Below are positions 42,152-51,267 of a stretch of DNA of 64,000 nt, one piece after another (positions within the stretch are counted from its first letter, which is position 1; each line of letters begins with the position of its first letter). The position numbers and the translations under genes were made by a program. Source of the stretch: CBDFKB01 sp965248715 (GTDB lineage: Bacteria; Pseudomonadota; Alphaproteobacteria; Rhizobiales; Rhizobiaceae); contig CBDFKB010000008.1 of assembly GCA_965248715.1 (NCBI GenBank), forward strand, positions 682,001 through 746,000. The letters run 5' to 3'. Under the pieces are notes generated by a model that saw only the letters and a list, made by a program, of their open reading frames with translations, did not search any database and had not been told where the DNA came from.

Positions 42152-43522
42152 ATGACACACACGGCAAATCGCGATCGCTCATGGAATGACGACGTCAAGC
42201 GCGACACCGCTCAAATAGCCAAGTTCGGTTACCTGAGCGTTGGCTTATTTTTGGCCGTATTTTGTACGTGGGCGGTTTTGTTTCCGCTGGCGTCTGCGGT
42301 TGTAGCCCGAGGAACGGTAATTTCCAGCGGCAAAGACAAGCTTATCCAACATCCCACCGGCGGTACAATCACCGCGATCCACGTCACCGATGGCGCGAGG
42401 GTCGCTAAGGGTGCGCCGATTTTGACCCTGGACCCGGTAGTCGATAAGGCAGAACTAAACCGTTTGGAATCCCGCTTGTTTTCGCAAAAAGCGGCTCGGG
42501 CAAGGTTGTCCTCATTCATTGCTGGCAAAGACGAAATCGAATTTCCCTCGCCGGCTGAGAAAGTTGGTGACCTTGGACTTCGCGCCGGGGCTGATAGCGG
42601 GCCGGCGGCCTATTCGCCATCGCTGCAGCGGATCATCAATACGCAAATCGAGGAATTTGCCGCGATCAGGCACAATCTGCTCAAGGAAACCGAAGCGCTG
42701 GTCGAGCAAAAACGTTCGCTGGAAGAGCAGTTGAAAGGATTGGTGGCGCGCGAACAATCCATGAAGACCCAATTGAGCCTGATCGAGAAACAAGAAGCAG
42801 ATATGGCCCCCTTGGCCCGCAAAGGCTTTGTCGCACGCAATCGGTTTAATGAATTACGCCTCCAGGTATCCGAGTTACAGGCCGCGGCAGCGGATAATTC
42901 CGCCAATGTTCTTGCTATCCACCATCAGATCGATGAGGTGGACTATCGCATCGACCAAATTACCGCTGGGCGGCGCGAGGATGCGGCGCGCCAATTGACC
43001 GCCGCCAGTGTGGAAATCGAGGAATTGCGCAACCAGGTTATAGCGGCTCGCAGGATATTCGAGCAGCGTCAGATCGTGGCGCCGGTTTCCGGTATCGTGT
43101 CAGGCTTTTCGGTCCACACTGTGGGTGGCGTGGTAACGCCCAACCAGACAATCGCTGAAATCGTTCCCGAAGACGCGGGCTTTTCAGTCGAAGCCAGGAT
43201 AGAGCCGAAAGATATCGATGTGATTCAGCCAGGCGGAACTGCCGATATTGTCATAACCGCATTCAACAACCGACTGTATGATCCCGTCAAAGCGGAGATC
43301 GCCTATATTGCGGCCAATTCAGTTATTAACGAACAGACCGGCGAATTTTTCTATACCGTGCGTTTAGATGTCAATGCGGCTTCAAACCCGCTTCAACTGA
43401 TTTCCAAAATCCGCGCCGGGATGGAGGGCGATGTGTTCATTCAAACCGGCAGCCGGGTATTCTTGAGTTACCTATTTGCGCCAATCGCCGACAGCTTCCG
43501 CCGCGCCTTTCGCGAAAAATAA
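42152..43522 (+). CDS. HlyD-family type I secretion adaptor
   Basis: 456 residues. A single N-terminal membrane helix (LSVGLFLAVFCTWAVLFPLA) is followed by the lipoyl half-motif (GTITAIHVTDGARVAKGAPI), a long coiled-coil (about 90-300) and the second lipoyl half (ARRIFEQRQIVAPVSGIVSG), then the beta-barrel (VVTPNQTIAEIVPEDAGFSV). The end PLQLISKIRAGMEGDVFIQ is typical of PrtE/HlyD. It bridges the ABC transporter and TolC in the periplasm. The stop overlaps the truncated hydrolase frame on the other strand by about 50 bp. Confidence 0.93.
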   Translation: MTHTANRDRSWNDDVKRDTAQIAKFGYLSVGLFLAVFCTWAVLFPLASAVVARGTVISSGKDKLIQHPTGGTITAIHVTDGARVAKGAPILTLDPVVDKAELNRLESRLFSQKAARARLSSFIAGKDEIEFPSPAEKVGDLGLRAGADSGPAAYSPSLQRIINTQIEEFAAIRHNLLKETEALVEQKRSLEEQLKGLVAREQSMKTQLSLIEKQEADMAPLARKGFVARNRFNELRLQVSELQAAAADNSANVLAIHHQIDEVDYRIDQITAGRREDAARQLTAASVEIEELRNQVIAARRIFEQRQIVAPVSGIVSGFSVHTVGGVVTPNQTIAEIVPEDAGFSVEARIEPKDIDVIQPGGTADIVITAFNNRLYDPVKAEIAYIAANSVINEQTGEFFYTVRLDVNAASNPLQLISKIRAGMEGDVFIQTGSRVFLSYLFAPIADSFRRAFREK

Positions 43523-43807
43523 TTTTCCCCAACGGGCGAATTCGTGGAAATAGACCGCCCCCCGGATTGCGAACTCGCGCAATTGATCCGAAAATAAGCT
43601 CAGGGATGGCCGCTTCATCGGTTTGGCGCTGTCACCGTGGCCGGCAAGGTCGTAAGACAGCACCCGGTATCGTTGTGCCAAAGCCGGCACATGGTCGGCC
43701 CAGGTGTCCCGGGTCAGCCCAAGTCCATGGATCAGCACCACCACTGCGCCATCGGCCGGCCCGTGCAGGTCAAACGCGGTGCCGTTCGGGCTGATGCAAG
43801 ATGTCAT
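43472..43807 (-). pseudogene. Alpha/beta hydrolase, N-terminal fragment
   Basis: The first 80 residues look like a good alpha/beta hydrolase: VVVLIHGLGLTRDTWADHVP with the oxyanion HG motif, then LAQRYRVLSYDLAGHGDSAK. The expected nucleophile elbow (GxSxG) would follow SLSLFSDQLREF, but from about 43580 the frame is unrelated (AIRGAVYFHEFARWG...) and overlaps the hlyD 3' end on the opposite strand. The gene was cut when the secretion genes arrived or by deletion. It lies 15 bases after the start of the next gene downstream in the flavin oxygenase cluster and was probably part of it. Confidence 0.75.
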
Positions 43808-43822
43808 TGGCGCTATATTCGG

Positions 43823-44881
43823 TTAGGCGAATGCAGGCATCACTTCATCGCAGAACAATTGCATTGAGCGCTTTTGTTCCGCCATGCTGAGACCCATGGA
43901 GGCATAATAGATGAATGCGTCGACCCCCAGCGCCTGATGGGCTTTGAGCTTTGCGATCACCTGATCCGGCGAACCGAACATCAGGTTTTCTTCCAACATC
44001 GCCGGGTCGACCCGCACATTGCCCTTCAGGCTTTCCAGCGGCACCGGCTCCGGAAAACCGTTATGCACCTGGCCGGCCTTCATCATCAAATTGCCGAACT
44101 GGCCGAGCACACCGCGCAACCCATCCATCGCCGCCCGGCCATCTGCTTGGTTGCCATAGACCGCCGCATGCCGCATCACCGCGAAAGTGCGCTTGTAGGG
44201 CTGGCCGTGTTTGTCGATCGCCTGGTTGAGCCGTTCGCGGTAAGCTTCGGTTTCGGAAAACGGCATGGTTAACGGCCAGGACATTACGTTGCAATCATTG
44301 GCAACCGCATAGTCGAAGGTGATCGGCGCCCGCGCTGCTACCCATACGGGTACCTCTGCCTGCACCGGTTTCGGGCACGCGGTAGCGGCCGGGAACTGCC
44401 AGAACTCGCCATCATGTTGATAATCGCCGGCCCAAAGCGCACGCACCACCGGCAGAATTTCCTGCATATAGCGCCAACTGTCTTTTTGATCGAGGCCAGG
44501 CTTCATGCGGTCGAATTCGCGCTGGTAAGCACCGGAGCCGATGCCGAATTCCAACCGCCCGCCGCTGATCAAATCCAGGAATGCTGCCTCGCCGGCTAGA
44601 TTGATCGGATGCCAATAGGCGGCGTTGACCACCCCTGAACCAAGGCGGATATGGTTGGTGTGGGTCGCCCACCAGGTCAAAATTTGAAACGGATTTGGCG
44701 CGATGGTCATTTCCAGCGCGTGATGCTCGGCCGCCCAGGCGATTTCGAACCCGGCGCGATCTGCCGCCTGCACCATCTCCAGCGTGTGGCGTTGCACCGT
44801 TTCCATGTCTTGGCCAGGGTTCATGCGCTCCAGATTAATCGCCAAGTGAAATTTCAATAGCTGGGCCCTACCTGCTGACAA
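43823..44881 (-). CDS. LLM-class flavin-dependent oxygenase
   Basis: 352 residues of the bacterial luciferase-like fold: HLAINLERMNPGQDMETVQR at the start, AWAAEHHALEMTIAPNPFQI, IRLGSGVVNAAYWHPINLAG and LEFGIGSGAYQREFDRM, all standard LLM blocks. Such enzymes use FMNH2 supplied by a flavin reductase; a flavin reductase gene lies 360 bp upstream on the same strand, separated by an aldehyde dehydrogenase pseudogene. The substrate is not evident. It is intact. Confidence 0.9.
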   Translation of the reverse strand: MSAGRAQLLKFHLAINLERMNPGQDMETVQRHTLEMVQAADRAGFEIAWAAEHHALEMTIAPNPFQILTWWATHTNHIRLGSGVVNAAYWHPINLAGEAAFLDLISGGRLEFGIGSGAYQREFDRMKPGLDQKDSWRYMQEILPVVRALWAGDYQHDGEFWQFPAATACPKPVQAEVPVWVAARAPITFDYAVANDCNVMSWPLTMPFSETEAYRERLNQAIDKHGQPYKRTFAVMRHAAVYGNQADGRAAMDGLRGVLGQFGNLMMKAGQVHNGFPEPVPLESLKGNVRVDPAMLEENLMFGSPDQVIAKLKAHQALGVDAFIYYASMGLSMAEQKRSMQLFCDEVMPAFA

Positions 44882-44886
44882 AGGGG

Positions 44887-45203
44887 TTGGCGACCGGCGC
44901 GTTGGACGCGTTGGAAGGTCGGCTCATAACTTTCCAGATCGGCGTCATCAAACACGATGAAAGGCGATTTGCCAATCAGTTCCGGGATATTTCGGCAAGA
45001 TTATCCGCCGAATTGCGGATGATGTGGCGCGCCGATGCCGACCCGCCGGCAAACCCAATCCGGTCGACATCGTCTGCGGTCGCTTCGGGAATGCGCGCCC
45101 AGATTTTACCGGTGGTCGGGTTAATGCTGTCGAACATTGCGCCGTCGCCGGCATCGAACCATTGTCCGTCAATCAGCATTTGATAGGAAACCATCTCCCC
45201 CAT
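44887..45203 (-). pseudogene. Aldehyde dehydrogenase with large internal deletion
   Basis: The first 45 codons encode a clear aldehyde dehydrogenase N-terminus (MLIDGQWFDAGDGAMFDSIN, PTTGKIWARIPEATADDVDR). The next codons jump to IGFAGGSASARHIIRNSADN then LAEIS, which is the cofactor-loop region normally about 200 residues further on. A frameshift at about 44980 then leads to ELIGKSPFIVFDDADLES, the catalytic-loop region. The gene is therefore deleted internally by about 170 codons, frameshifted, and cut before the catalytic Cys. It sits between the flavin reductase and the LLM oxygenase. Confidence 0.82.
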
Positions 45204-45239
45204 CCATTCAAACTCCCGATTAGCTTAATTGCTGCCGTG

Positions 45240-45821
45240 TCATTTCGCCGAACAGTCACCCTTGGCATCGTTGCCGGTCACGGCCCGTATCTCTGCCTGT
45301 TTGGGCGATACATTGTGATAGCTGCCGTCGAGATAAGCCAGCGGATCGCTGGTGCCTTCCTCGACGCCGACTACGTGGGCAATAAAAACCCGGTGGGTCT
45401 CGAAGGCGATCGATTGCCGCACCGAGCAGGAAAACGCTGTGCTGCCGGAAATAATCGGGCCCATGCCGTGGCCGCTTTCCAATTCAAGACCATCGAACCG
45501 GTCGGCCAGATTGTGGTCCAGTTTACCAGCGAACCGGTCGGCGATATCTTGAAATGCAGTGGGTAATATATTGATGCAGAAACCACCATTGCCGGCAACC
45601 GCGTCAGCGATCCGGCTATCTGCCTTTAGGCAGACCAGCGTTGACGGCGGGTCGGCGGAAACCGAACAAAAGCTGCTGACGGTGGCACCACAACGCCCGC
45701 CCGGCCCATCGGTAGTAACAACCGTGACGCTGTTGGCGACCCGGCGCATGCCGCGTACGAAGGTTTCGCGCATGGCGGTGCCACTGTCTTGCGCTTGGGT
45801 GCTGGTCATGTCCACGTCCAT
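45240..45821 (-). CDS. Flavin reductase (HpaC-like)
   Basis: 193 residues from ATG 45821; ATG 45809 is also plausible. The family pattern is clear: FVRGMRRVANSVTVVTTDG, GRCGATVSSFCSVSADPPST, LVCLKADSRIADAV, NILPTAFQDIADRFAG, then AHVVGVEEG and YLDGSYHNV. It reduces FMN or FAD with NAD(P)H and supplies it to a partner oxygenase, here most likely the LLM protein at 43823. The N-terminal codons upstream of 45821 do not match the family. Confidence 0.88.
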   Translation of the reverse strand: MDVDMTSTQAQDSGTAMRETFVRGMRRVANSVTVVTTDGPGGRCGATVSSFCSVSADPPSTLVCLKADSRIADAVAGNGGFCINILPTAFQDIADRFAGKLDHNLADRFDGLELESGHGMGPIISGSTAFSCSVRQSIAFETHRVFIAHVVGVEEGTSDPLAYLDGSYHNVSPKQAEIRAVTGNDAKGDCSAK

Positions 45822-46109
45822 GTACCGATCGTGGCGAATACCCTTTCGGGCCCGGTGCATGATCGGGGTAGGGCACTATCAGCAATGGTCGCGCTGGGCA
45901 TGGATTTGCCTCGATAGAAAACCGGGCTACGGACTGTGACATAATGGCAAAGCTCTCGGTATTTGTGAAACGAAATTTTTCGAACTAAAGAATCGGTTAT
46001 TCGGATAGATTGCCAGCGCCATAACCGTAATTGTCCAAAGGCCTTTCGCCTATTCAGACAAAAATGTGACACTCACCGCGACCGAAACCATTTTTCCAAC
46101 GGGTTCTAG

Positions 46110-47237
46110 ATGGAATTTTCATCAAAGCAGGCGCAGGCGCTGACCGAGGTCAGCCGGTGGCTAAAACGAGGCGACAGCCCGATATTTCGCCTATTTGGCT
46201 ATGCCGGCACCGGCAAGACTACCCTGGCGCGCCATTTCGCCGAAGGGGTCGACGGCGAAGTGTTGTTTGCCGCTTTTACCGGCAAGGCAGCGCAAGTGCT
46301 ACGCACTCGCGGCGCACCAAAGGCTTCGACGATCCACTCTTTGATCTATCGCCCGCGCGGCGAGGAAACCGTCGAAGACGAGGAAACCGGCGCCAAATCA
46401 GTAATGCCAACCTTTGCGCTCAACCGGCAAAGCGCGGTGGCAAAGGCTGCCCTGATCATTATCGATGAATGCTCCATGGTCGACGAGGCGCTCGGCAGTG
46501 ATCTGATGTCGTTCGGCACACCGATTTTGGTGTTGGGTGATCCCGGCCAATTGCCGCCGATCTCCGGTGGTGGATTTTTTACCGAGCACGAACCGGACGT
46601 ATTGCTGGACCAGGTGCACCGCCAGGCGCGCGACAATCCGATCATCGATATGGCGCAGACCGCGCGCGAGGGCGGCGAATTGATGATCGGCAATTATGGC
46701 CCTGGCGGTTCGGTGATCGGCCGCGAGGATGTGGATGCCGAACTGGTGCTCGAAGCCGACCAGGTGTTGGTCGGTACTAACCGCACCAGGCGGCGCTACA
46801 ACACGCGGCTCAGGCAACTAAAAGGCTTTGTTGGTCCGCTGCCGGCCGCCGGCGACAAATTGGTGTGCCTGCGCAACGATCCGAAAAAGGGGCTGCTCAA
46901 CGGTTCGCTGTGGACCGTGTTGAGCGCACCACGCAGCGCCAAGACCGCGATGAATTTGCTGATAAAAACCGAAGATGAAGGAATTGAACAGGCATCGGCC
47001 AAGGTCAAACTGCTGAAGGCGGTGTTCGAGGAGCCGGAAGCCGAAATTGCCTGGAAAGTCCGCCGTCGTCATGATGATTTCGACTTTGGCTACGCGCTGA
47101 CCGTGCACAAGGCGCAAGGCTCGCAATGGCAAAACGTGGTGCTGTTCGACGAAAGCTACGCCTTTCGCGAGCACCGCCAGCGCTGGCTCTACACCGCGAT
47201 CACCAGGGCGGTGGAGCGGTTGACGATTGTGAAGTGA
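46110..47237 (+). CDS. RecD-like ATP-dependent DNA helicase
   Basis: 375 residues. Walker A LFGYAGTGKTTLARHF (residues 28-43), LFAAFTGKAAQVLRTRGAPK, Walker B LIIIDECSMVDEAL, LVLGDPGQLPPISGGGFF (motif III), and C-terminal motifs GYALTVHKAQGSQW and YTAITRAVERLTIV. This is a short, stand-alone RecD2-like helicase lacking the RecD N-terminal domain, found in many alphaproteobacteria. A role in repair or phage-related processing is plausible. Neighbours are unrelated. Confidence 0.88.
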   Translation: MEFSSKQAQALTEVSRWLKRGDSPIFRLFGYAGTGKTTLARHFAEGVDGEVLFAAFTGKAAQVLRTRGAPKASTIHSLIYRPRGEETVEDEETGAKSVMPTFALNRQSAVAKAALIIIDECSMVDEALGSDLMSFGTPILVLGDPGQLPPISGGGFFTEHEPDVLLDQVHRQARDNPIIDMAQTAREGGELMIGNYGPGGSVIGREDVDAELVLEADQVLVGTNRTRRRYNTRLRQLKGFVGPLPAAGDKLVCLRNDPKKGLLNGSLWTVLSAPRSAKTAMNLLIKTEDEGIEQASAKVKLLKAVFEEPEAEIAWKVRRRHDDFDFGYALTVHKAQGSQWQNVVLFDESYAFREHRQRWLYTAITRAVERLTIVK

Positions 47238-47266
47238 GGGGGTGTGTTGGCGGTATGGGTAAACCC

Positions 47267-48415
47267 CTAATCGCGAACTAGCGCCAATAACGGCTCGAAA
47301 GCATATAGCGCCGATCTGCTGCCTGCACTTGGCTGAAGCGTTGTTAGAATATTATTTTCCAGCAATATCCTGACGAAACGATGCGCCGTAGCTGCCGGAA
47401 TTCCCGATTTTGAAGTAAATACTTTGTTCCAGAATACCGGCCTAGAAAACAGAAAATCCAAAGCCGCCGTGCTCCATTGCGACGCTAACAGCTCTCTTAG
47501 CTCATCTTTCATATTTTCATAAAGCTGACGCATGCTTTCGGCGGTAATTAGGTTTTCGTTTGCCTGGGATTCCAATGCACGCAAAAAGAAGATCGCCCAA
47601 TCAGTCCAATCGTCTGAATTTGAAACCTCACGCATCAGGTCGATGTATTGATCGCGGTTCTCTTCAAGATAATTGCTGATGTAAAAATGTGGTGCCGAAA
47701 CCACGTTGTAATGCCACAACATCAATGTGATCAGCATACGGCCAACCCTGCCATTGCCATCATTGAATGGATGAAGCGCCTCGAACTCAAGATGGGCAAA
47801 TGCGGTTCTTAGTAGAATTTGATGTCTGTCATCACCGATATAATCGATGAGTTCTTCCATTCCCGCGTTCAATTGAGGCGGGCTTATGGGGATGAACAGG
47901 ACCCTTCGTTTGGAACTGTCAGCGAGATAGTTCTGGGCGGTTTTATATTCCCCAGGGGACTTATCCGCCCCGCGGCCGAAATCAAGCAACCTACGGTGGA
48001 CCGTTCGCAGCAAGAATTCGGATACCGGTTGCCCTGATTCAATTTGCTTTTGGGCGTCTCGCATCGCCTGGCCGTACAAAAAGACTTCGATTGCCTCTAC
48101 TCGATGTTGGGCTATTGCCTTTTCTCCCTCCTCGTGGTCGGCCTCGTAGCGCAATACTTCCTCGAGCGTACTTATTGTTCCTTCCATGCGCGAGGAGATC
48201 ACCGCTTCCTGGCTACGAAGGGGAGCCAGCAAGATTTCGCTGTTATGCATGGTCTTCAGCATTTGGTCGTAGCGAGCAAGCGCTGCCGACGCGTCCGCGA
48301 GAGGCGCGGCAATTTTTTCGTAGTTGATTTTGGTCGGAGGAAACTTGCCGTAGTGGTAGTTTATGGCACCGACCAAACTCAATTCTGCAGCTTGCTTCGC
48401 CATTTTGGCTCTCAC
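47267..48415 (-). CDS. Fic-domain protein with N-terminal inhibitory motif
   Basis: 382 residues. Near residue 70 SSRMEGTISTLEEVL carries the (S/T)xxxE(G/N) inhibitory helix motif of class II Fic proteins. The Fic core is HPFNDGNGRVGRMLITL (about 216), with the catalytic His, the acidic residue and the anion-binding loop intact. The C-terminal part has a winged-helix-like segment (FTSKSGIPAATAHRFVRILL). Such proteins transfer AMP to target proteins when the inhibitory Glu is displaced. Target unknown; no antitoxin gene is needed in this class. Confidence 0.92.
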   Translation of the reverse strand: MRAKMAKQAAELSLVGAINYHYGKFPPTKINYEKIAAPLADASAALARYDQMLKTMHNSEILLAPLRSQEAVISSRMEGTISTLEEVLRYEADHEEGEKAIAQHRVEAIEVFLYGQAMRDAQKQIESGQPVSEFLLRTVHRRLLDFGRGADKSPGEYKTAQNYLADSSKRRVLFIPISPPQLNAGMEELIDYIGDDRHQILLRTAFAHLEFEALHPFNDGNGRVGRMLITLMLWHYNVVSAPHFYISNYLEENRDQYIDLMREVSNSDDWTDWAIFFLRALESQANENLITAESMRQLYENMKDELRELLASQWSTAALDFLFSRPVFWNKVFTSKSGIPAATAHRFVRILLENNILTTLQPSAGSRSALYAFEPLLALVRD

Positions 48416-48627
48416 AATGTTCTGTTTTTAAGATTCAATCGCCTTCGACTGTGCAATATGCGAGTCAAATGTATTTGTCTATCAATTCATGCAATTTTGA
48501 TACGCAAACGCGTTTGATTATCACCGATGCAACACAAATCGGTTTGTGTCGCAAAAAACAGACAATATGAGAATCGAATGAATACATTGAATAGGTCCAG
48601 CTCCAGAAAGAGCCCAGTTCTCAATCC

Positions 48628-48768
48628 CTACCGGCTCAATTCTCTGGCCGCTTTGTCGAGCCCGTGTAGGGTCAGCGGGAACATGCGGTCGCTGAAGATT
48701 TGCTTAATTATCTGGATCGCGTGGGTATCGCGCCAGCCGCGCTCCAACATCAGGTTAGCCAATGATCT
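48628..48768 (-). pseudogene. Duplicated 3' end of the VWA/CoxE gene
   Basis: Translates to MLERGWRDTHAIQIIKQIFS then DRMFPLTLHGLDKAARELSR and stop. The intact VWA protein at 50073-51257 ends VLEHGWRYTHSIQMIKEIFS, DRMFPLTLHGLDKATRELSR. Only about 45 codons are duplicated, in the same orientation. The space between the copies holds the M23 peptidase gene. Confidence 0.85.
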
Positions 48769-49183
48769 GACCCCGTTGCGGAACGCAAATTTACTTGTCT
48801 TGATGCACCCATGCCTTAGCATTGGAGCACCGGACCGTTAATTGGAACCATTTTGATGGAGCGATTTGCACCAATACTAAGCTGGGTCGCACACGGCCAT
48901 ACTGGAGGTACAGTAAAGCGGCACGACGCTGATATTGGTGCAAAAACGTTCATCCATCAGGTTTCCGATTGGCGGCCATCCACAGGCAATCCGCCCTTGC
49001 CCGATGGGAAAGCATCGCGCGGCGGACGTTTTACCTGCGGGCTGCCGCGCCAACCGAGAAACAGAATTGGTTCCAATTAGCGGCCCGATGCTCTAGATTC
49101 AGGTCTGAGTGAAATTAGCTAACCAATTCGCTCAAGGTCGGGAACGCCGGACCTTCACCTCCAAACCGTTCGGAGGCAGTTTA
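48769..49183. other. Gene-free stretch upstream of the M23 gene
   Basis: About 400 bp with no supportable gene. A 75-residue plus-strand frame (48853-49080) has no family features. Probably the promoter and boundary of the inserted M23 module. Confidence 0.45.
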
Positions 49184-49858
49184 ATGAACCTTTTCAAATG
49201 CGCACTTGGCTTGGCATTTGCGGCAATCTTATCCATCCACATTGGTACAGCTTACAGCCAAACACCGGTCCGTAAGACAGCGCCTCCACCTGATATTGGC
49301 GTGACTGCAATTGTACCCAAAGGTGCCAAAATTCGAATATTCCAAGACTATGGGCGACCTTATCCATTGAGTGAAGCCATGAAGACGAGGCTGAACGTGC
49401 CGGACTATCACCACGGAGTTGATTTTACCCGACCCTATGGCATCATTGCCGGTGCCGATGTTCTGGCGGCATCAAGCGGTCGGGTCGTTTTAATTAGAGG
49501 CAAGCAGTGTGCTGGGCGCGCGGTCGCAATCGAAAGCCCTCATTTGGCTAATAATGGCTCTTTATTCGTGGAATACAGACATGTAGGTGATATTCAAGTG
49601 GAAATTGGCCAGACCGTCGGCCGCGGCGAAAAGATAGCCGTTGTTGAGGAGGATATGCAGGAATTTCCATGTATTTACTTACCGCACTTACATCTTGCGG
49701 TCAGGACATCGTTAGCCCAAGACATTCATGCGGACGTTACCAACCCCAATCTTTACTGGCACGATGGCCCGGGGAAGGTGACTTGCCTAGAAACCGCTGG
49801 TAAAGAACCGTCCGATAGGCTTGCGCTTACCGTCCCAATCAAATGTCAGCCTGACTGA
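49184..49858 (+). CDS. Exported M23-family metallopeptidase-like protein
   Basis: 224 residues from ATG 49184, with GGAGG 8 bases upstream; the in-frame ATG at 49109 is too early for the signal. Signal peptide CALGLAFAAILSIHIGTAYS. The M23 (lysostaphin/LytM) fold is visible: YHHGVDFTRPYG (HxGxD zinc ligands), VLAASSGRVVLIRG, FVEYRHVGDIQVEIGQTV and the HxH ligands in LPHLHLAV. All metal ligands seem present, so it may cleave peptidoglycan cross-links. It is a lone gene inserted at the 3' end of the VWA gene, with a duplication of that end on its far side. Confidence 0.85.
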   Translation: MNLFKCALGLAFAAILSIHIGTAYSQTPVRKTAPPPDIGVTAIVPKGAKIRIFQDYGRPYPLSEAMKTRLNVPDYHHGVDFTRPYGIIAGADVLAASSGRVVLIRGKQCAGRAVAIESPHLANNGSLFVEYRHVGDIQVEIGQTVGRGEKIAVVEEDMQEFPCIYLPHLHLAVRTSLAQDIHADVTNPNLYWHDGPGKVTCLETAGKEPSDRLALTVPIKCQPD

Positions 49859-50072
49859 GTAGCCGACATCGCCTTGTCAAGGCCAAAGGTGCGCTGGGAG
49901 TTCGGCTAAGCTGTGCTCATTTTCTGGTTCTTGCGGATCAGTTTGGGCGCAGCGCAACACGCTTGTTGCTGCATTGGGCTCCTACTGATCGTAGTAAGGG
50001 CCGCCGACACTTACCCCAAATGATCAGATTGAATGGGAAAGGCTCAATGAGACGCTGGCGCGCGCTAAATCC

Positions 50073-51257
50073 CTACCGGCTCAATTCTCTGGTCGCTTTG
50101 TCGAGCCCGTGTAGGGTCAGCGGGAACATGCGATCGCTAAAGATTTCCTTGATCATTTGGATTGAGTGGGTATAGCGCCAGCCGTGCTCCAGCACCGGGT
50201 TGATCCATATTGCGCTACGCCAATGGTCGGTCACCCGGCGCAACCAGGTTTCTCCCGATTCCGCATTCCAAGTCTCGACCCCGCCGCCGGGATAGGCGAT
50301 TTCGTACGGGCTCATTGAGGCATCGCCGACAAATACCACTTTGTAGTCCGAACCATAGGTCCGAAGCACCTCATAGGTCGGGGTTTGCTGGTCGAAGCGC
50401 CGCCTATTGTCCTTCCATACCCCTTCGTAGAGGCAATTATGGAAATAGAAATATTCCAGATGCTTGAATTCGGCCTTGGCGGCGGAAAACAGTTCCTCGA
50501 CCACTTTGACATGGTCATCCATCGACCCGCCCACATCAAGGAACAATAACAGTTTGACCGCGTTGCGTCGCTCGGGCCGGGTAATAACGTCGAGATAGCC
50601 TTGTTCGGCGGTTGAACGGATGGTGCCGTTAAGGTCGAGCTCCTCTTCGGCACCTTCGCGCACCCATTTGCGCAGGCGCTTTAAGGCAACCTTGATGTTG
50701 CGGGTGCCAAGTTCGACACTGTCGTCGAGATTGCGGTATTGGCGCTTGTCCCACACTTTGACCGCGCGCCGGTGCCGGCTTTCTGACTGGCCGATACGGA
50801 TGCCTTCCGGGTTATATCCATAGGCACCGAACGGCGAGGTACCGGCGGTGCCGATCATCTTGCTGCCGCCCTGGTGGCGCTTCTTTTGCTCCTCAAGGCG
50901 CTTTTTCAGCGTCTCCATCAGCTTTTCCCAGCCGCCAAGGCTCTCGATTTCTGCCTTTTCTTCTTCACTTAAATGTTTCTCGGCCAGGCGGCGCAGCCAT
51001 TCTTGCGGCAGTTCCACTTGCTCCATCGTTTCGCCGAGTTCCAGTGCTTCCAAGCCTTTGAATACCTGGGAAAATACCTGGTCGAAGCGGTCAAAATAAC
51101 GCTCGTCTTTGACCAGCGAAGCGCGGGAAAGATAGTAGAACCCCTCAACATCATAGGTCACCAAGCCATGCTCGAGGCTTTCCAGCAGCACCAGATATTC
51201 CCTAAGCGTGACCGGTATCTTGGCCTGCTTCAGCGATAAAAAAAACGGGATGAACAT
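50073..51257 (-). CDS. VWA-domain protein, CoxE-like
   Basis: 394 residues. N-terminal FFLSLKQAKIPVTLREYLVL is the CoxE-type start; a charged helical region follows (LSEEEKAEIESLGGWEKLME). The VWA domain shows LLLFLDVGGSMDDHVKVVEE as MIDAS (D-x-G-x-S) and YKVVFVGDASMSPYEI. Such proteins work with MoxR AAA+ ATPases in metallo-enzyme maturation; a MoxR gene lies at 53747-54595 on the same strand, separated by the Phd-Doc, metA and msrB genes. The 3' end is duplicated at 48628. Confidence 0.9.
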   Translation of the reverse strand: MFIPFFLSLKQAKIPVTLREYLVLLESLEHGLVTYDVEGFYYLSRASLVKDERYFDRFDQVFSQVFKGLEALELGETMEQVELPQEWLRRLAEKHLSEEEKAEIESLGGWEKLMETLKKRLEEQKKRHQGGSKMIGTAGTSPFGAYGYNPEGIRIGQSESRHRRAVKVWDKRQYRNLDDSVELGTRNIKVALKRLRKWVREGAEEELDLNGTIRSTAEQGYLDVITRPERRNAVKLLLFLDVGGSMDDHVKVVEELFSAAKAEFKHLEYFYFHNCLYEGVWKDNRRRFDQQTPTYEVLRTYGSDYKVVFVGDASMSPYEIAYPGGGVETWNAESGETWLRRVTDHWRSAIWINPVLEHGWRYTHSIQMIKEIFSDRMFPLTLHGLDKATRELSR

Positions 51258-51267
51258 GGCGCTTCTT

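Noticed and set aside
48853..49080. 75-residue plus frame upstream of the M23 gene
   Set aside because: No family features, atypical composition, and no ribosome binding site.
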